The notes: generated by a model from the letters alone, not told the origin. 64,000 nt of DNA from Deroplatys truncata (GCA_030765065.1 CM060988.1:195236565-195300564), one strand, 5' to 3'; shown: positions 33,540 to 44,897, counted from the stretch's first letter. Numbers and translations are program-made.

Positions 33540-34115
33540 GTAGTCGAGCAGATGGCTCAGGCATCAGCGGCCCACATTCGGGAGGTCCCGGGATCAAACC
33601 CCGGCGAACGCCCACGGGTTTTTTCGGGGTTTTTCCGGGATCATCAGGCAAATGCTGGAGTGGTTGTTTCACCCTCTGAATTTCCTGTCCCTCCATTTCG
33701 TTCCATTAATCATCTTATTCATCCTTCACCCCGTTTGGTCTGTTTCAGGGTTGGAATTGTCGGCGATGGAGTTTCGGTGCAGCGTGGCAGGGAAAAAGGA
33801 TGCTCTCTGTGAACTTTCCCCGTCCCTGGTCTTCGGCTGGTTGCCGGGGTATAAGGACAGCCCCCGAAGGGGGCATTGGACTCTATGTGGGGCGGGTCCC
33901 CAGGCTGCCTGTCCGTCTGCCGGGGAGTTTATGTCTGGAAACTGTAGGGACCCTGTCATTGCTGTGCCGTCACTCTTGGTTCCGGCAGCCCGGTGTTTCC
34001 CTTCACCTCATCCCTTCCTCCCGAGGGCGCCCCCCTTGTGGGGGCGTAGGTACAATACCCGGATTCACTGGATCAGTGCCCAATCCTCCCCGCTTCACAA
34101 ACCAATCTAAGTTAA
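33540..34115 (+). mobile_element. long tRNA-headed SINE-like element, family 2
   Basis: The head has A-box-like AGATGGCTCAGGCATCAGC and B-box GGGATCAAACCCC. A GC-rich body follows, ending in an A-run (GTTAAAAAAAAATAAG) at about 34,107. GC content is far above the surroundings. Overlapping open frames on both strands (33,513-34,219) result from the GC-rich body and share no protein-like motif. A body of about 500 bases is long for a SINE, so a composite is possible. Confidence 0.6.
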
Positions 34116-34219
34116 AAAAAAATAAGTTCCCCCTCCCTCTACAGCGAATGACGCTCTTGCACAATACAAGGAAAATTTCGTCCTTATACATAGCTGTATA
34201 TACTCTCCACGCCCAGTAG

Positions 34220-34690
34220 GCTAACAAGAAAATTATTAAGGGGTTTATATATAGGGGTTCATTTTTTAAACAATTTGTATCAATTAAAATGATAAATGCT
34301 TATGAATTAATTATGAGTTAAAATATTTAAATAAATCGATTTATTCACAGATTAGGTGCACAGCAATTGGTATTAAAATTAGAATAGGGTATTTTGCATA
34401 TTCTAAGTAGAAAATGTGTTCTGACATGAGAATTTAATGACCACTGTGAGTTGTTTAATTATTGCTGCAGGTCATTCATTTTATTTCACTGCAAACTAGG
34501 GTTTCTAGTTATGTTCTAAACTGGGAGATATTACACTAATTTGGAAACTACTCAAATTTAGCATAGGAACGAAAACATGCCCCTGATAACTTTACATGGT
34601 TGCATCACCATCTAAAAGTAGGTACTATTTCTCTTGCTGGTCATATTATCCAAGACATGCGGCGTAAATTCCTATGGTAAAGGGGCATCC
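34220..34690 (+). repeat. dispersed repeat family B, copy 1
   Basis: Collinear with 59,965-60,390 on the same strand: shared words GAAAATTATTAA, CATTTTTTAAACAATTTGT, TATTTAAATAAATCGATTT, GTTCTAAACTGGGAGATATT and AAGACATGCGGCGTAAAT. Noncoding and strongly AT-rich; class unknown. Confidence 0.75.
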
Positions 34691-35081
34691 CTTCAAGAGT
34701 GCAACAGATGATAGCGAAAATACTTATAATTCTTATTACATATTTAGTACGTGTACGGAACATATGAAACTAAATTCTGAATTTTATTCTGAAGTGAACA
34801 GATTTATCATCAAGTGACAACCTTCGGTGGCTGTGAAAGTACAAAAGTTTTAAGGCACAGGAACAAACGACGAGGTGGCTATATTGGCAATCCTGTGTAC
34901 ATGTGAACATTTGTGATACGTATTAATCTCATTTGTTGCGTGAATGGAATGACAGATAAAGAGTAAAGCTTTAGTAGCTTTTGTCTTTTATTATCTTATT
35001 CTCATTGGCTTTAATTTCGCTGTGTCTATATTTTTGGGTTCGAGTTAATATCCGAAGAAACAGCTGACTTGTTTAGAAAGA
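34691..35081 (+). promoter_or_regulatory. presumed promoter and 5' UTR region of the RING-H2 gene
   Basis: Unique sequence upstream of the start codon. A reverse CCAAT box (ATTGGCTTTAAT) lies near 35,008. No convincing TATA box was fixed. The region is free of the 0.85-kb repeat. The start site is inferred only. Confidence 0.35.
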
Positions 35082-35233
35082 ATGGGATCTAGAGCTCAAC
35101 GTAATTCTGAAGGATCTAATTCAAACGGCTGGGCTGTAGCAGCAGGAATAGCTTGTGGATTGATAGGCGCAGTTGCTGGAGCAGTAGGACATCATTACTT
35201 GACCAAAAAAGAGGAGGAGGAGCCACACTCAAG
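35082..35233 (+). CDS. RING-H2 gene exon 1 (start codon, membrane segment)
   Basis: 50 codons plus two bases (AG of a split Ser codon). The donor is AAG|GTAACG at 35,234. It encodes the N-terminus, the glycine-rich membrane segment and the Glu-rich linker. Confidence 0.85.
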
Positions 35234-38200
35234 GTAACGTAATGTAGGTTATGATCACACATTTTACAATTCAAACTTTATATCGAGATTCGAGAGCCGA
35301 TACCCATCTAGAATTGTTGACTAAAATCACCAATCTGTTAAGATTCTAATATTGTCAGAAATGGTGCTCTAGAATTGCTCAACTCTAAAATACGGTTTCA
35401 TAAGATGTGGGTAAGGGATGAGTACTATATAGTCTCATGCTTTTATGAGTGCTAGGCAGTAAGAGCACCTTTGCCATCGACTTTTAATATTGAGTGTTAG
35501 GAACTGGTCGAATAAAATAACTTTTGTAAGACTTTCGTAGTGTATCCCCGTTGAAAATGCTTATAAAAGCAAAAGGAGAGCGAATAAATTACCTTAGAAG
35601 TGGATGTGTTTATAAACACAACAAACGTAGGCATTTTTTTCGCTAAATCACATGCAAAGTGGGAACTGCCAACCTAAATAAAAAGTGAAATCCGCTAAAT
35701 ATGCGATGTGCTATTGTTTCTCTTTCTGCGAACGTGATTCAGTTTTAGACGCGCAGATCCCTCGGCTACGCCCTGTCGTCGCTTCCCAGTTGCAACTTCT
35801 AAAAAACATTCCTCGGCTACGCCTTGAGGCTGAGTATCTTATCGACTTTGGCGGCATTAGTTATTCATATGTTGCGAGCATTACGTTAGAGCAAGCGTAT
35901 GTCATAGGGTGACATCTGTTGAGCTAGTGTATGACACAGTGACATCTGTTGGACATATAACACATCATTTTCATTGCTGTGGAGGATACACTAAGACCAG
36001 AATGTCGAATAGTACTATTAAAACAAAAGGATTAACTTCACCTTTAAATGTGTACAGCAAGTTTTTATGAAAACAAATCGGTATCATTCTAGACATCCCA
36101 GGTTCGATTCTTGGCAGGAGATAGTAGTATTCTCTATCCTTCCGAGTTTGGAAGTGCTGTGAATGAGATAGTGATAGTGTGTGTGTGATCTAATGTTAAG
36201 GAGAAAACCCAAAAGTAAACTAGAAACCTTATGATTAACACTAAATGAGTGAATATTACAGAGGAGCATAAATTGTACACATATTCAAGCTTGACAGTTT
36301 GACCACAGCTCGGTTTTCAAAAATAAAAATTGCATAGGCTACATTTATGATGAACACTTCCTTGTGTTAAAGCATTCCATTGCATGTACAGTTCAGAATG
36401 CTACTCGGGGTTGAGCAGTTTATCTGCTTATGTTGACAGTTTGTTTGCTAGTGCATGCTGTATTGTTAATGATAGTGGAATTGTGCTGCACCAAACATAC
36501 CAATTGAGATGAGCTTATCTGCTGTTTAAATGCAGTCTCCCCATGGAGCTCTGACGTATTTGGTTGGCAACCCTGGCCCAGTTTGTGTTTGTATGAAGAG
36601 AGCAGGAAATTGTTTATGTTGCATATGCCTGTGGCTAGCTTTCCTGTCTTCTACGGACTGAATGATTCATATACATACTGTAAAGACATTTTATGTCTCC
36701 ATGTTTTAATACTGAAAATATACAACCAGCTAGTGTACAGCCGATTCATATCTACTCTCTCTATTACATACCTATAATAAGTAGAGGAAGTATTGCATTC
36801 CACTCAAAAATGTTATACCGAGATTTCACCAGAAATACACGTTTTGAAACAATGACAACGTATTGAAAAATTCAAACCAATAATAATGTATGTCTCGGAA
36901 ATAGCTGATGCCACAGAAAAATTATTAGAAATAAACTGTGTTTTTTAAAGAGATCTACATCTTTTTTTCTATCTTGTCATGTTTACCAGTTATATGTAAT
37001 TCCATCTGAATGGAGAGCTCTTCACAGGTTATATCCAGAAGATTCAAGATAATATACCTTTTATTTTCATGCAGATATCTTAAATGTATGGTATTTTAAT
37101 CCAAATTGCCTAAAAATTTTCCATGTAAAGTGTGGTTTGGAAGAATTTTTGGGTGGAACACAATATTTCCTCTTATCTACTCTAGGTAGGTGGCAGAAAA
37201 TGTTTTTTTTTCCTTAAAAAAAGGGGGGGACATTTTGCATAACTTTGGTCTTCATTGAAAACGTTGGTAACCTACATTACATTGGTCTTCAAAGCCAACA
37301 TTGAAACCCCAACATAGCTGAAAACACGATCGAGAGCCCTCAGCCTCAAAGTGTAGTGAGGGATGTTTTTTAGAAGGAGAGGAATGTAGCAGACACAGCT
37401 GAAGGCGACGACAGAGCGTACCTGAGGGATCTGTATGTTTAAAACTCGAATGATTCACATTGTCAGCAATTCCTTCCAAATGTCGCCAAAAACAACTATA
37501 TAAGAAGGGCCGCTTAACCGTTATTTTTGTTAACGTTTTCAGTGAAGACCAAAGTTATACAGAAAAGCCAAAAAAGTTCTGAGTCTGGTTCCATTACAAC
37601 CTTGTGCCTCTGAATAAGATAATAGAAATTTTGTTGAATAGTTAGGGATTTTATTACTTGTTTCAGCTCAACATGCAGCAAGAAGTACAGTGATGGAATG
37701 TGTGCCATTTGTCGGTCACAAACCGAGGAGATAATGCTTCTACCATGTGGCCATGAGTACCACAAAGCCTGCATTTTGCAAATGAGGGATAATGTCGTAA
37801 GTATTAGGGCAGCAATTTACCTTCACACCATTGCCCTCTTATAGTAGGTACCTGTTTGTTAGAAGCCATTCGCAATAGAGATGTACTTCTGCTTGAGCCT
37901 AGGCCTGGCCCGCGGGTCGGGTTCAGTCTTAATTTGAAAAATGTATGTTCTGCTTGGGCAGGGCTGGAAAATAAGGCCAAAAATTAATTTATTACTTTCC
38001 ACATTCATGTAATTATCTCTAAAGATGTGGTATTTTAATCAAAATCAGTATTGCCACCTTTGAGAAAGAACGTAACGAAACGGTTTCCATGTAAAGAGAA
38101 AAAAATTACTTCATATCCTTTTTTTTTTCCTTGGTCTGCAATGTTGAGGTTTCCTGAATGGCCCAATTATCGCAGTATGCATACATCCAATGCAGTAGTA

Positions 38201-41200
38201 ATGCTAGTAAATAAACACTCACTTTGGCAAATTGCTAATAACATTACAACATCCTGGACAGAGTGCAGTAATGGGAGTGGCATGTGGTCAGTAAGGCAGT
38301 ATGTCTTCAACATGCCTTTTACTACAGAGAGAGCCAAAAAACTACGAACCGGCTGCGCAGTGTTTTTCCTGTCCCATCCTTGGCGCTCGCCGCCGTCTGC
38401 TGCTATCATAGAAAGGCGCAGATAAAACCATACAACATTTTTAAAACTACTTTTAAAGGCTTTACTTACCAACTTCATGAAAGGAGATGCTGAAACTGGC
38501 CACCATCGTTGTCCATAAATTTTTGGCACCTCTTTAGGAAACTATCCATCACTCGTAGTTCACATTGAGAAATGCTGGCAATTTCCTGGCAGATATTTTG
38601 TTTTAATTCTTCCAGGATGTGTGGGTTTGTCTTGTACACTTTATGTTTTAAGTTACCCCAGAGATAGAAATCGCAGGGGGTTAGGTTGGGGGACTGGGGT
38701 GGCCACAAATTTCTACTAATAATTCTGTCCTCAAACACACACTCAATTGTTCTCATCGAAATATTGGCTGTAATAGCTGTTGCAGAGTCTTTTTGAAAAA
38801 AGGCAAAATCACACTCCTTGGCTGTTAATTCTCTAAAAAAAGGGGGGGGGATTGAGAACAATTAAAGTGTGTTTGAGGACAGAATTATTAGTAGAGATTT
38901 GTGACCCCCTCGGTCCCCTGACCTTACCCCCTGCGATATCTCTGGGGTAACTTAAAACATAATGTGTACAAGACAAACCCACACACCCTGGAAGAATGAA
39001 AACAAAATATCCACCAGGAAATTGCTAGCATTTTCCAACATGAACTACGATGAGGATGGATAGTTTCCTAAAGAAGGTGCCAAAAATGTATGGACAACGA
39101 TGGTGGCCAGCTTCAGCATCTACTTTCATAAAGTTGGTAAGTAAAGTCTTTAAAAGTAGTTTTAAAAATGTTGTATGGTTTGATCCGCACCTTTCTATGA
39201 TAGCGGCAGACAGTAACGAGCGCCAAGGACGCGGACATGAAAAACACCGCACAGCCAGTTTGTAGTTTTTTGGCTCTCCCTGTACATGTGAATTCCAAGA
39301 CAGCCGCCACTATGTCTGTAAAGTGCCTCTTCAATTGGTACCAAGCACCTGGCCTTCCAGCAGCTAAAGAAATTCCAAGAAATAGAGCCCAAGTCCCTTT
39401 GCACTGCAAGTAGCAGTGCTTCGTGGAATAATAATGATAAATAATTTGTTATTTAAAACAAAATTAGACAGTTGGGACAGGTTGGGTAGTACAGTAAACC
39501 TATTCTTAGGACCAGGCTGGGCTCAGGAATTTCGACCAATGCAGACCTGTAATTCACAATGAAAACCAAATATTAATATACCGATGTAAACCTTTAGCAT
39601 AAAACTAAAGCAGTATGTTGTCATTCACAACCTCATACTGAAACGTAAACAGCAGTCATTTACAAAACAGAATGAAACAACTAAGCCAATAAGGCAGTCT
39701 GCAAAGCGACCACCGACAGTATACACTACAAAAGAAGTTATGCACATAAATCAAAATGAACAAGAGCTAAAGTGGTTTGACTTTAAGTTCAAAGGATTTG
39801 TAAATTAAAACATGTGACGAGGGAGCGCTTTATTGGCTGGTGGGTGAACTAAAAGTTTTCTCGCATAGAATGTTATCTCTTCCTCTACATAAAACAGTTT
39901 GGTTTCGATCATAACATTTTGTAGTTATTCTTGTGCAGAGAAATTGAAAAGAAATCCATTATTGTAACAATTCAATTTATGAAACAAGGTGTGTATTTCC
40001 AGATTCACCTACCACTATAGGAGAAGCTTTATGAGGCACTGCAGTTTGTTTCTGGATTCGGAAAAAGCTGTCAGTTTCAATACAGACTTAACGTTGTTAT
40101 TTGATACAATCTAAAAAGAAGTTTCTCCAGCTGTGTCAACACTTAGATTACTACGATGGTTTCTAATGGCAAATTGCATTCATACTTATTTCTATATACA
40201 TATGTACTACATATATACTAGTTCATACATAGCCTTCTCGCTATTGGTTAAGCTATTTGCACCATAAGTGTGTCTTTCTTAGCATGTACAGATGGGAACA
40301 GCCGTGAATAAATGAAAAAATTACATCCATGTAAATCGAGGTCGGAAGCATACAGTTGCACAATATTAATAAAGAATATTTAACTTACAATTATGGTATG
40401 TTTGGTAATGAGGCAGCCCTTTTAACTTCGAGGTTTGATTTGGCAAGTACTTTAACCCTGTCGTGTATTTTTCGGCCTTTGCCTTGCAAGGTTGGAGGCA
40501 TCCATGTTAACAAATCCAAAAGAGCAGAAACACACACCTTCACATGTGCTTTTTGATTTTAAAGTTGGAGAAATTTCATGTTTCGTTAAGCAATCTCGGA
40601 GGGTAGACGCTGAAATTGTGCAACTCTGGATCTTTATTACCGCTGTTAAGATTTATGTACCGTTGTTTGAGCTTAGCAGTCCACGCATGTTACTAAACAG
40701 TATTAATTATTTATTTATACCATCTACCCATGATGTATAAAAATTAGTGCAGCTATAATTGTATGGGAATAACCATCTTAATGCAATGTATACAGCTTTG
40801 CTGCTGGAGGGCCATCTGGGGCCTGTGTCCTGTATTCGAAGCGATAAGCAATGCACTGTTATAAACAAATGTGTACTTGCAACTCTGTGCTATACCTTTT
40901 TCACTATAAGCTGAAAGGAGAAGTAAACAAAACTTAAATGTATCACTCCGCCAAGCACATGGCAGCACCACGTGGAGGATGACGTGAGAGGAAATTGCTT
41001 CATACAGAATGCGAATACAGTTTATTGCGCAGCTTGGGGATCATTTAACTTTTAAACATTGTATGTCTTATTCCTATATTTTCCTTACATCCTAAACTTA
41101 TAACACATAATACTAAGAGTAGACAAATAAAAGTTGTACCTGAAAGCTCAGCATGTGATTAAAGGTACTGGATGAAACTGTTCTTAATCATTCATTTAAT

Positions 41201-44200
41201 GACTAATATCAGTATACAACCTTTGCTTTAACCTTTTATGGGTCAACAAGTTAAATAACGATTAGCACTTTGTTTAAAACACAACAGAAAACAAACGCGA
41301 CCCAAGCTATCCGAGCAGCAATTCTGCATCACTAACAAACAAGTTCAATTATTGCAAAACAATGCCCAACCATATTCATTGTCTATTAAAGGTGGGTACT
41401 TTTCACAGAATTTGTTAAAGGCATTTAACACAATTGTCTTCTTTCCATTTCCCGCGTTTATGTTTTCTACAGTGGCAGAGGATTCTCAGCCGGAAACCGG
41501 AAATGAACTGCAGCGGTTGCGCATAGCCTCTTAAACCTTCTGATATAACGGTTCATGTAGTTATAGGTGAATCTGAACAAACACATTTAGTTTCATAAAT
41601 TTAACTGTTACAATAATGAGTTTTTTAAATTTCCCTGCACGAGAATAACCACAAAATGTTACGATCTGAACCGAACTGTTTTTTGTAGGATGACATGCTA
41701 ACTGGGAAAGGTTGTAGTTTGTCCACCAGCCAATGAGATGCTGTCTTGTCACTTGGTTTTGTTTACTTCTTCTTTCAGCTTATAGTGAAAAAGGTATAGG
41801 AAGACTCAAGTTGTAAGTGAACGAGATGACCTTGGTTGAGGTAACTAGTTCCTGGCAAGCGATACCAATGCTGTGCACATGCAGTGAATGATATCAGTCA
41901 GGTTCAGTAACTGTTAACATAACAAGTTGTCTTCATTACTTTCGTAACCATTACATATTATCTGCCCATCCCTAGCAGACATGTGTATATGGGAAACATG
42001 GCAGATGTCAAACATACTGTAATTATTAAGTACTTTAAAAGGAACAGTATGAATGCAACAGAAATTGATACCGTTATGACAAACTCTGTGTCGGGGACTC
42101 TGCACCATTTTCAACCATTTACAAATGGACCACATAGTTTAAATGCTGCCATGGAGGATGATGCACGAAATGAAAGACCAAAATCCCACATGACAAGAGA
42201 AATCATCAATATACAGAGAGAGCCAAAAAAGTACAAACTGGCTGCGCAGTGTTTTTCCTGATTCAAGAACGACCACTTCATCCCCAAAAGGTTACTGTGT
42301 GGTGTGGATTTTGGTATGGTGGAATCATTGGTCCATATTTTTTCCAAGATGAAGATAGATAAGCTCTAACTGTCAATGGAGAAAGATACCGGCCTCTTAT
42401 AAGGGACTATTTTTGGCCTCAATTGGATGGCATGGATCTCAGAAACATCTGGTTCCAGTAAGATGGTGCCACATGTAATACTGCTCTCGAAACAATCAAT
42501 CTTTTGAAGGAGAAGTTCAGAGGTTTCATCATTTCCCGTGGTGGTGATGTTAACTGGCCCCCGAGGTCATGATTTAATGCCGTTGGATTACTTCTTGTGG
42601 GGTTACGTTAAATCTCGAGTTTATGTTGACAAGCCAGAAACAGTAAATGATCTTATGAATAACATCACGCGTGTTATTCGTGAAGTTGGACCTAATTTAT
42701 GTTCTTCTGTCATTGAAAATTGGGTAAACCATATACACGCAACTCAACGAAGTCGCGGCGGTCACATAACTGATGTTCTCTTCCACACGTAATGACATTA
42801 ATTATGTTCCAAAATAAAAAAAGAAATAAACCTCTATCATTTATAGAACATGTTTTATTTAAGTTCAAAGATAGGACACACTTGTTGAAAGACCCTATAT
42901 ATCTTCTAGCCTGCATTTTACCCGTTTGCCTACATTACTTTCATTTCTTTCTTCAAGCTTCCATCCTATTCGATATGCCTCCAGCCAGTTCCGTTTCTAG
43001 CATGACCGTAAGAATTTTTCTTACTTCTTCTGCTGGCCAGATATCTCTTCTTTCCTCTACACCTGTGAAAACCAAATTTAGTCTTCTCCTCTCATCCATT
43101 CTCTCCAATATCCTCTTTTATTTCATTGACTACTTGCTTCAGGTTGTTTCTTATGCATTCTTCCATTCCTTCAGTCTTAAGTTTAATTCAATCCTTCCGA
43201 TTAATAGTAATACAAATATTGTGCTTCCTAATACTAACCAATTCATTATTATATTTTGTTCCATTTTGCATTTCCTTAGTTTCATTATCCTAAATAGCCC
43301 TATTCTCATTCTGTAGATGGTGAGATCTACCCCCAGTGTCACTTGTTTCACTTTTCTTCTCAGGAGATGCTAGACAATTATGTGTGTTTGAGGTTAATGT
43401 TTCTCTTCTCTAGCATGTCGTTACCATGTTTTGTCTAATGTCCTTTGAAAACATTTAAGTTATTATTTATACTTGTGTATGTTGGCAATAGTGATGTATT
43501 TTCCTTTGCTATATATACATCACATGATGTTTATATTTAGGATCCCATAGGAATGTAACAGTAACCACAAATGCAGTTTGTAATTATATACCACCATAGT
43601 AATCAAAGTGTTGACACGGCTAGAGAAACTTCTTTTTAGGTTGCATCAAATAACAAAGTAACTCTGTATTGTAAGTCGTCATCCGTGGTATAGATTGCAA
43701 GTTCAAACCTGGTGAAGGCGATAGATTTTTTTGGGTGTAAAAATCCTTAGCATGGCTTCTTCAGAAGGGAAGTAAAGCCGGTGATTCCGTGTCATAGATT
43801 TTACGGCATGCAAAAGAAATTCAAGCCTGATAAAAGAGGCTTCTTAGCAAAATTTCATTCTTTCATGCCCAATATACAGAGTGAGCCAAAATACTATGAA
43901 CCGGCTACACAATGTTTTTCCTGTCTGCATCCTCAGCGCTTGTTGCAGTTTGTCGCTATCATAGAAAGGCGTGGATGAAACCATACAATATTTTTAAAAC
44001 TACTTTTAAAGACTTTACTTACCAACTTTATGAAAGCAGATGCTGAAACTGGCCACCGTCATTGTCCATACATTTTTGGCACCTCTTTAGGAAACTATCC
44101 ATCACTCGCCGTAGTTCACATTGAGAAATGCTGGCCATTTCCTGGCAGATATTTTGTTTTAATTCTTCCAGGGTGTGTGGGTTTGTCTTGTACACTTTGT

Positions 44201-44897
44201 TTTAAGTTACCTCAGAGATAGAAATCGCAGAGGGTTAGGTCGGGGGACCGAGGGGACCACAAATCTGTACTAAAACACAGTTTCATAAGTTGTTAAGTAA
44301 AGAGTTTAAAAGTGGTTTTGAAAATGTTATATGGTTTCATCCGCGCTTTTCTATGATAGCGGCAGATGGCAACGAGAGCCGTGGATGCGGACAGGTAAAA
44401 TACTGTGCTGCTGATTCGTGGTCTTCTGGCTCTCCCTGTACAATGGGAGGCTAAGAACCATAGTAGTTAAAGAGCGTCCACAAATAAAACACAATTTAAT
44501 TTCATTTCACCAAATGATGATGACCCCATTTCTGAGGTAGAGGCACCCAGAGGGCAGAGTCTGTTATCCCCGATGGTAGGGTAATGGGGAGAATGGCATT
44601 GGAATGAGAGGACCTACAGCATTTACTGTGCACTCCAAAACATGTTGGATCGTGAGGATACTCCAGAGGAGGTGTGGATAGGGCCAATTTACAATCGCTA
44701 TCCCAGAGCCAGGAGTTGAACTCTCAGAATGAGAGCAAAGTGCTATAAATAATTTTTGATCACTGGATATTTTATCATAATAATAATAATAATTTTAATT
44801 GTATATACGTAACATATGCCTATTGTGTTATTTTCAGAGAAGGCTGTTCTGTCCAAAGTGCAGACAGAAGATCCCTGACAGCTTTCTGGAGAATTGA
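35082..44897 (+). CDS. small membrane-anchored RING-H2 protein, probable E3 ubiquitin ligase (three exons)
   Basis: Exons 35,082-35,233, 37,667-37,796 and 44,838-44,897 join in phase to 113 residues. Residues 1-16 are polar; 17-36 (GWAVAAGIACGLIGAVAGAV) form a glycine-rich hydrophobic segment, a probable membrane helix; 43-46 are four Glu. The RING spans about 62-104: CAIC, then 11 residues to C-G-H, two residues to H, two to C, twelve to CPKC. This is a C3H2C3 (RING-H2) pattern with all eight ligands present, within normal spacing. RING-H2 domains bind two zinc ions and recruit ubiquitin-charged E2, so ligase activity at a membrane is the likely role; the substrate is unknown. The ATG has a strong context (A at -3, G at +4). 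No stop or frameshift breaks it. The exact family was not recognised. Confidence 0.88.
35690..35880 (-). repeat. dispersed repeat family A, copy 2
   Basis: The reverse complement reads CTCAGCCTCAAGGCGTAGCC, then GCGACGACAGGGCGTAGCC and GAGGGATCTG, matching 37,340-37,440 and 6,940-7,040. Confidence 0.7.
36085..36200 (+). mobile_element. 5'-truncated SINE
   Basis: B box CCAGGTTCGATTCTTGG without a clear A box. The tail ends in a TGTG run. Confidence 0.45.
36757..37200. repeat. diverged 0.85-kb repeat mosaic
   Basis: 36,757-36,852 is in reverse orientation (AAGTAGAGGAAGTATTGCAT). From about 36,866 to 37,200 the match is forward (TATTGAAAAATTCAAACC through TTTTTGGGTGGAACACAATA). The opposite orientations imply an inversion or two insertions. 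Confidence 0.6.
37305..37510 (+). repeat. dispersed repeat family A, copy 3
   Basis: See 6,900-7,110. This copy has the longest shared block set, including CAGCAATTCCTTCCAAATG. Confidence 0.7.
37667..37796 (+). CDS. RING-H2 gene exon 2 (first six zinc ligands)
   Basis: It completes the split Ser codon and adds 43 residues, including MCAICRSQTEEIMLLPCGHE and YHKACILQM. The donor is GTC|GTAAGT, a consensus site, phase 0. Confidence 0.9.
38325..39282. mobile_element. giant palindrome of an IS630-type element (arms ~440 bp)
   Basis: The termini CAGAGAGAGCCAAAAAACTA and TAGTTTTTTGGCTCTCCCTG are flanked by TA (38,323-38,324 and 39,283-39,284). The inverted homology is not limited to the ends: 38,325-38,762 pairs with about 38,852-39,282, leaving a loop of only ~90 bases. 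Both arms contain the transposase 3' region. Transcription of either strand would give a long hairpin RNA. Confidence 0.88.
38475..38861 (-). pseudogene. IS630-type transposase C-terminal fragment
   Basis: The open minus frame carries FFQKDSATAITA (position of the second-Asp block), NLWPPQSPNLTPCDFYLWGN (third acid context) and a helical tail ending NDGGQFQHLLS. The N-terminal half is absent, replaced by the inverted copy of the 3' half. Confidence 0.8.
39283..40871. other. unassigned intronic sequence
   Basis: No gene or repeat partner was recognised in about 1.6 kb of AT-rich sequence. Confidence 0.35.
40872..41825. mobile_element. inverted-repeat element, ~65-bp arms, noncoding
   Basis: ATACCTTTTTCACTATAAGC and GGAGAAGTAAACAAAAC (about 40,890-40,935) recur in inverted form at 41,755-41,805 (GTTTTGTTTACTTCTTC and GCTTATAGTGAAAAAGGTAT). 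The central ~800 bases are unique and noncoding. The target duplication was not resolved. Confidence 0.55.
42214..42260 (+). repeat. solitary 47-bp end of the 38,325-type element
   Basis: ATA followed by CAGAGAGAGCCAAAAAAGTA and ending GTGTTTTTCCTG matches the terminus of the elements at 38,325 and 43,877. No partner end lies nearby; an IS630 transposase begins immediately after it. Confidence 0.7.
42261..42792 (+). pseudogene. IS630-type transposase, catalytic region
   Basis: Reads VTVWCGFWYGGIIGPYFF, then a second-acid block (FQ, stop, DGAT), then NWPPRSHDLMPLDYFLWGYV as the third-acid block, and ends in HITDVLFHT with TAA at 42,790-42,792. Stops near 42,358 and 42,460 inactivate it. The N-terminal DNA-binding part is not clearly present upstream. 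Confidence 0.75.
42793..43670. other. unassigned; possible minus-strand LINE ORF1 remnant
   Basis: The 174-codon + frame here is low-complexity and probably an antisense shadow. The minus strand in the same region gives words such as NLVFTGVEERRDIW and helix-rich MEECIRNNLKQVVNEIKED, resembling coiled-coil ORF1-type proteins of retroelements. Weak. Confidence 0.25.
43675..43770 (+). mobile_element. SINE-like fragment
   Basis: GCAAGTTCAAACCTGGTG near 43,689 is a B box with an A-box-like CGTCATCCGTGGTATAG upstream. Short and decayed. Confidence 0.4.
43877..44438. mobile_element. palindromic IS630 derivative, shorter relative of 38,325-39,282
   Basis: The same terminal words (CAGAGTGAGCCAAAATACTA and GGCTCTCCCTG) are flanked by TA. 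The arms are about 180 bases, and the body holds the transposase 3' end in inverse orientation (AAATCGCAGAGGGTTAGGTC). Confidence 0.8.
44500..44740 (-). mobile_element. SINE-like element
   Basis: On the minus strand GAGAGTTCAACTCCTGGC acts as a B box near 44,710-44,730. The rest is moderately GC-rich and unlike neighbouring intron sequence. Confidence 0.4.
44838..44897 (+). CDS. RING-H2 gene exon 3 (last two zinc ligands, stop)
   Basis: Reads RRLFCPKCRQKIPDSFLEN then TGA. The CPKC pair completes the RING after 12 residues from ligand six. The intron position between ligands six and seven divides the finger. Confidence 0.9.
   Translation, partial: RRLFCPKCRQKIPDSFLEN

Larger units (their letters stand above)
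35234..37666 (+). other. RING-H2 gene intron 1 (2.4 kb)
   Basis: GT...AG intron, phase 2. It holds repeat family A (35,690-35,880 and 37,305-37,510), a truncated SINE (36,085-36,200) and a diverged mosaic of the 0.85-kb repeat (36,757-37,200). The acceptor is TACTTGTTTCAG. Confidence 0.8.
37797..44837 (+). other. RING-H2 gene intron 2 (7.0 kb, transposon-rich)
   Basis: Phase 0 intron. It contains palindromic IS630 derivatives (38,325-39,282 and 43,877-44,438), an inverted-repeat element (40,872-41,825), an IS630 transposase (42,261-42,792) and two SINE-like pieces. The acceptor is TGTTATTTTCAG. Confidence 0.8.

Noticed and set aside
33513..34219. Overlapping 100-150-codon frames on both strands
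   Set aside because: They coincide with the GC-rich body of a SINE-like element and have no domain or conserved composition.
37514..37774. Minus-strand frame over RING exon 2
   Set aside because: It is an antisense shadow; the + strand there has both splice sites and all zinc ligands.
42792..43316. 174-codon + strand frame rich in Ser, Leu, Ile and Phe
   Set aside because: Low-complexity composition; the antisense strand looks more protein-like and may be a retroelement remnant.
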